A stretch of DNA of 64,000 nucleotides. Origin: Corylus avellana. Lineage: Eukaryota; Streptophyta; Magnoliopsida; Fagales; Betulaceae. The stretch spans positions 13,857,794 to 13,921,793 of the forward strand of contig NC_081550.1 of assembly GCF_901000735.1 (NCBI RefSeq), given 5' to 3'. The stretch's first letter is position 1, and every line of letters starts with the position of its first letter. Made by a program: the position numbers and the translations under genes. This document shows, piece after piece, positions 63,114 to 64,000 of the stretch. Below the pieces are notes generated by a model. That model was given only the letters and a program-made list of their open reading frames with translations. It did no database searches and had not been told where the DNA came from.

Positions 63114-64000
63114 GAATGAACTTGAATTTATTGATGAAATCATCGAATGGGTGAATTCAAAATTAGTTAATAATACATTCTTTCAAGTTGCCCTTTATCC
63201 AATTGGAATAAAGTCTCATGTACAGGATATGAAGTCGCTTTTAGATATACAGAATAATGACAGCACATGCATGATAGGGATCTTCAGAACTACCAAGATT
63301 GGTAAGACAACTCTTGCCAAAGCCATCTACAACTCGATTGCTTCTTATTATGAAGATAGTTGTTTTCTTGAAAACATTAGAGAAACTTCCAACAAAAGGG
63401 GCTTGATCCATTTGCAAATTAAACTTATTTCTAAAATCCTAGGAGGTTCAACTCAAATGGTTGACAATGTTGATCAAGGAATTACATTGATACAACAAAG
63501 GCTTCGTTTAATAAGGATACTTCTAGTTCTTGATGATGTGGATCATTCAGACCAATTAGAAAAGATAGTTGGAAAAGGCAATTGGTTTGGTTTAAGAAGT
63601 AGAATCATCATAACAATAAGAGATAAACATTTACTAACTAAACATCAAGTTTTATCCTACGAGGTGAAGGAATTGGGTTTCTTCATAGCTCAGAAGCTCT
63701 TTAGTTGGCATGCCTTTAATAGAGATAGACCTGATGATGATTATGTGAAAGTCACAAACGATGCAGTGTGTTATGCTGGAGGATTGCCACTAGCTTTGCA
63801 AGTGCTAGGCTCGAGTCTAAAAGGTAAAGATATCTTTTATTGAAAAAGTAAATTGGACAAGTACAAAATAATTCCTCACGATGATATTCAAAAAAGACTT
63901 CGAATAAGTTTTGATGGATTAGATGAAAATGCAAAGAATATTTTCCTTGACATCGCATGTATCTTCAAAGGAGAGAATGTAGAATATGTCACAAAAATAG
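63114..64000 (+). pseudogene. NB-ARC exon of TNL unit D (partial, one stop)
   Basis: NELEFIDEIIEWVNSKLVN, P-loop GIFRTTKIGKTTLAKA (GG changed to TK), RNBS-A FLENIRETS, kinase-2 LLVLDDVDHSD, RNBS-B RIIITIRDKHLL (T to I), GLPLALQVLGSSLKGKD. TGA at 63841-63843 replaces TGG in DIFYWKSK. After it the frame stays open through RNBS-D (IFLDIACIFKGE) to the window end. One base change from an open NB-ARC exon. Confidence 0.88.

Overview
This is plant nuclear DNA from a eudicot, probably a woody species (Fagales-like gene style is a weak guess). The evidence is AT-rich sequence, GT-AG introns, TIR-NB-ARC (TNL) resistance-gene exons, a legume-lectin receptor kinase (LecRK), a plant sugar transporter fragment, and plant transposons: Ty1-copia, Sirevirus, Ty3-gypsy, Cassandra/TRIM, CACTA, SINEs and MITEs. 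Seven runs of exactly 100 N are scaffold gaps of unknown size, nearly all inside repeats.

Layout. Four related TNL units lie in tandem on the + strand: A (1-13100), B (17526-26329), C (47124-55640) and D (62937 to the window end). A complete unit reads: palindromic NB-ARC fragment pair, copia-type LTR, spacer with LINE and MITE remnants, TIR exon, intron of about 650 bp, NB-ARC exon, then a C-terminal C-JID (post-LRR) fragment. The LRR is absent. Every unit is broken. A has a 4.4-kb copia element with an AGGAT target duplication inside its GLPL motif and a stop near the end of NB-ARC. B has two stops in TIR, and a Cassandra LTR carrying 5S rRNA sequence exactly at the NB-ARC exon donor. C has a frameshift, altered MHD and RNBS-D motifs, and Lys in place of the presumed catalytic Glu of TIR. 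D has a Trp-to-stop change. Between units A and B lie gypsy-derived DNA and a CACTA end.

30.4-45 kb holds a different family. An intact single-exon L-type LecRK (42859-44871, minus) is accompanied by three C-terminal LecRK fragments, one joined in frame to a DUF604/Fringe-like glycosyltransferase fragment. Two of them share more than 1.1 kb of 3' flank and form an inverted repeat around a 6-kb core. The core holds a 1,050-bp CACTA element, a SINE, a MITE and the last seven exons of a plastid D-xylose-proton-symporter-like sugar transporter.

55.6-62.8 kb is nested transposon DNA: a Sirevirus-type element that keeps only gag and has mosaic LTRs, a SINE-derived 30-bp perfect palindrome, a gypsy integrase fragment, and a tandem array of 547-549-bp units seeded from the integrase end.

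The best candidate for an undescribed system is the set of three NB-ARC inverted repeats (arms about 800 bp, loops about 200 bp). Copies 2 and 3 share one orientation and copy 1 is flipped. If transcribed, each would fold into a long hairpin RNA matching the NB-ARC of neighbouring and distant TNLs. This is inference. The only gene here that looks functional is the LecRK.
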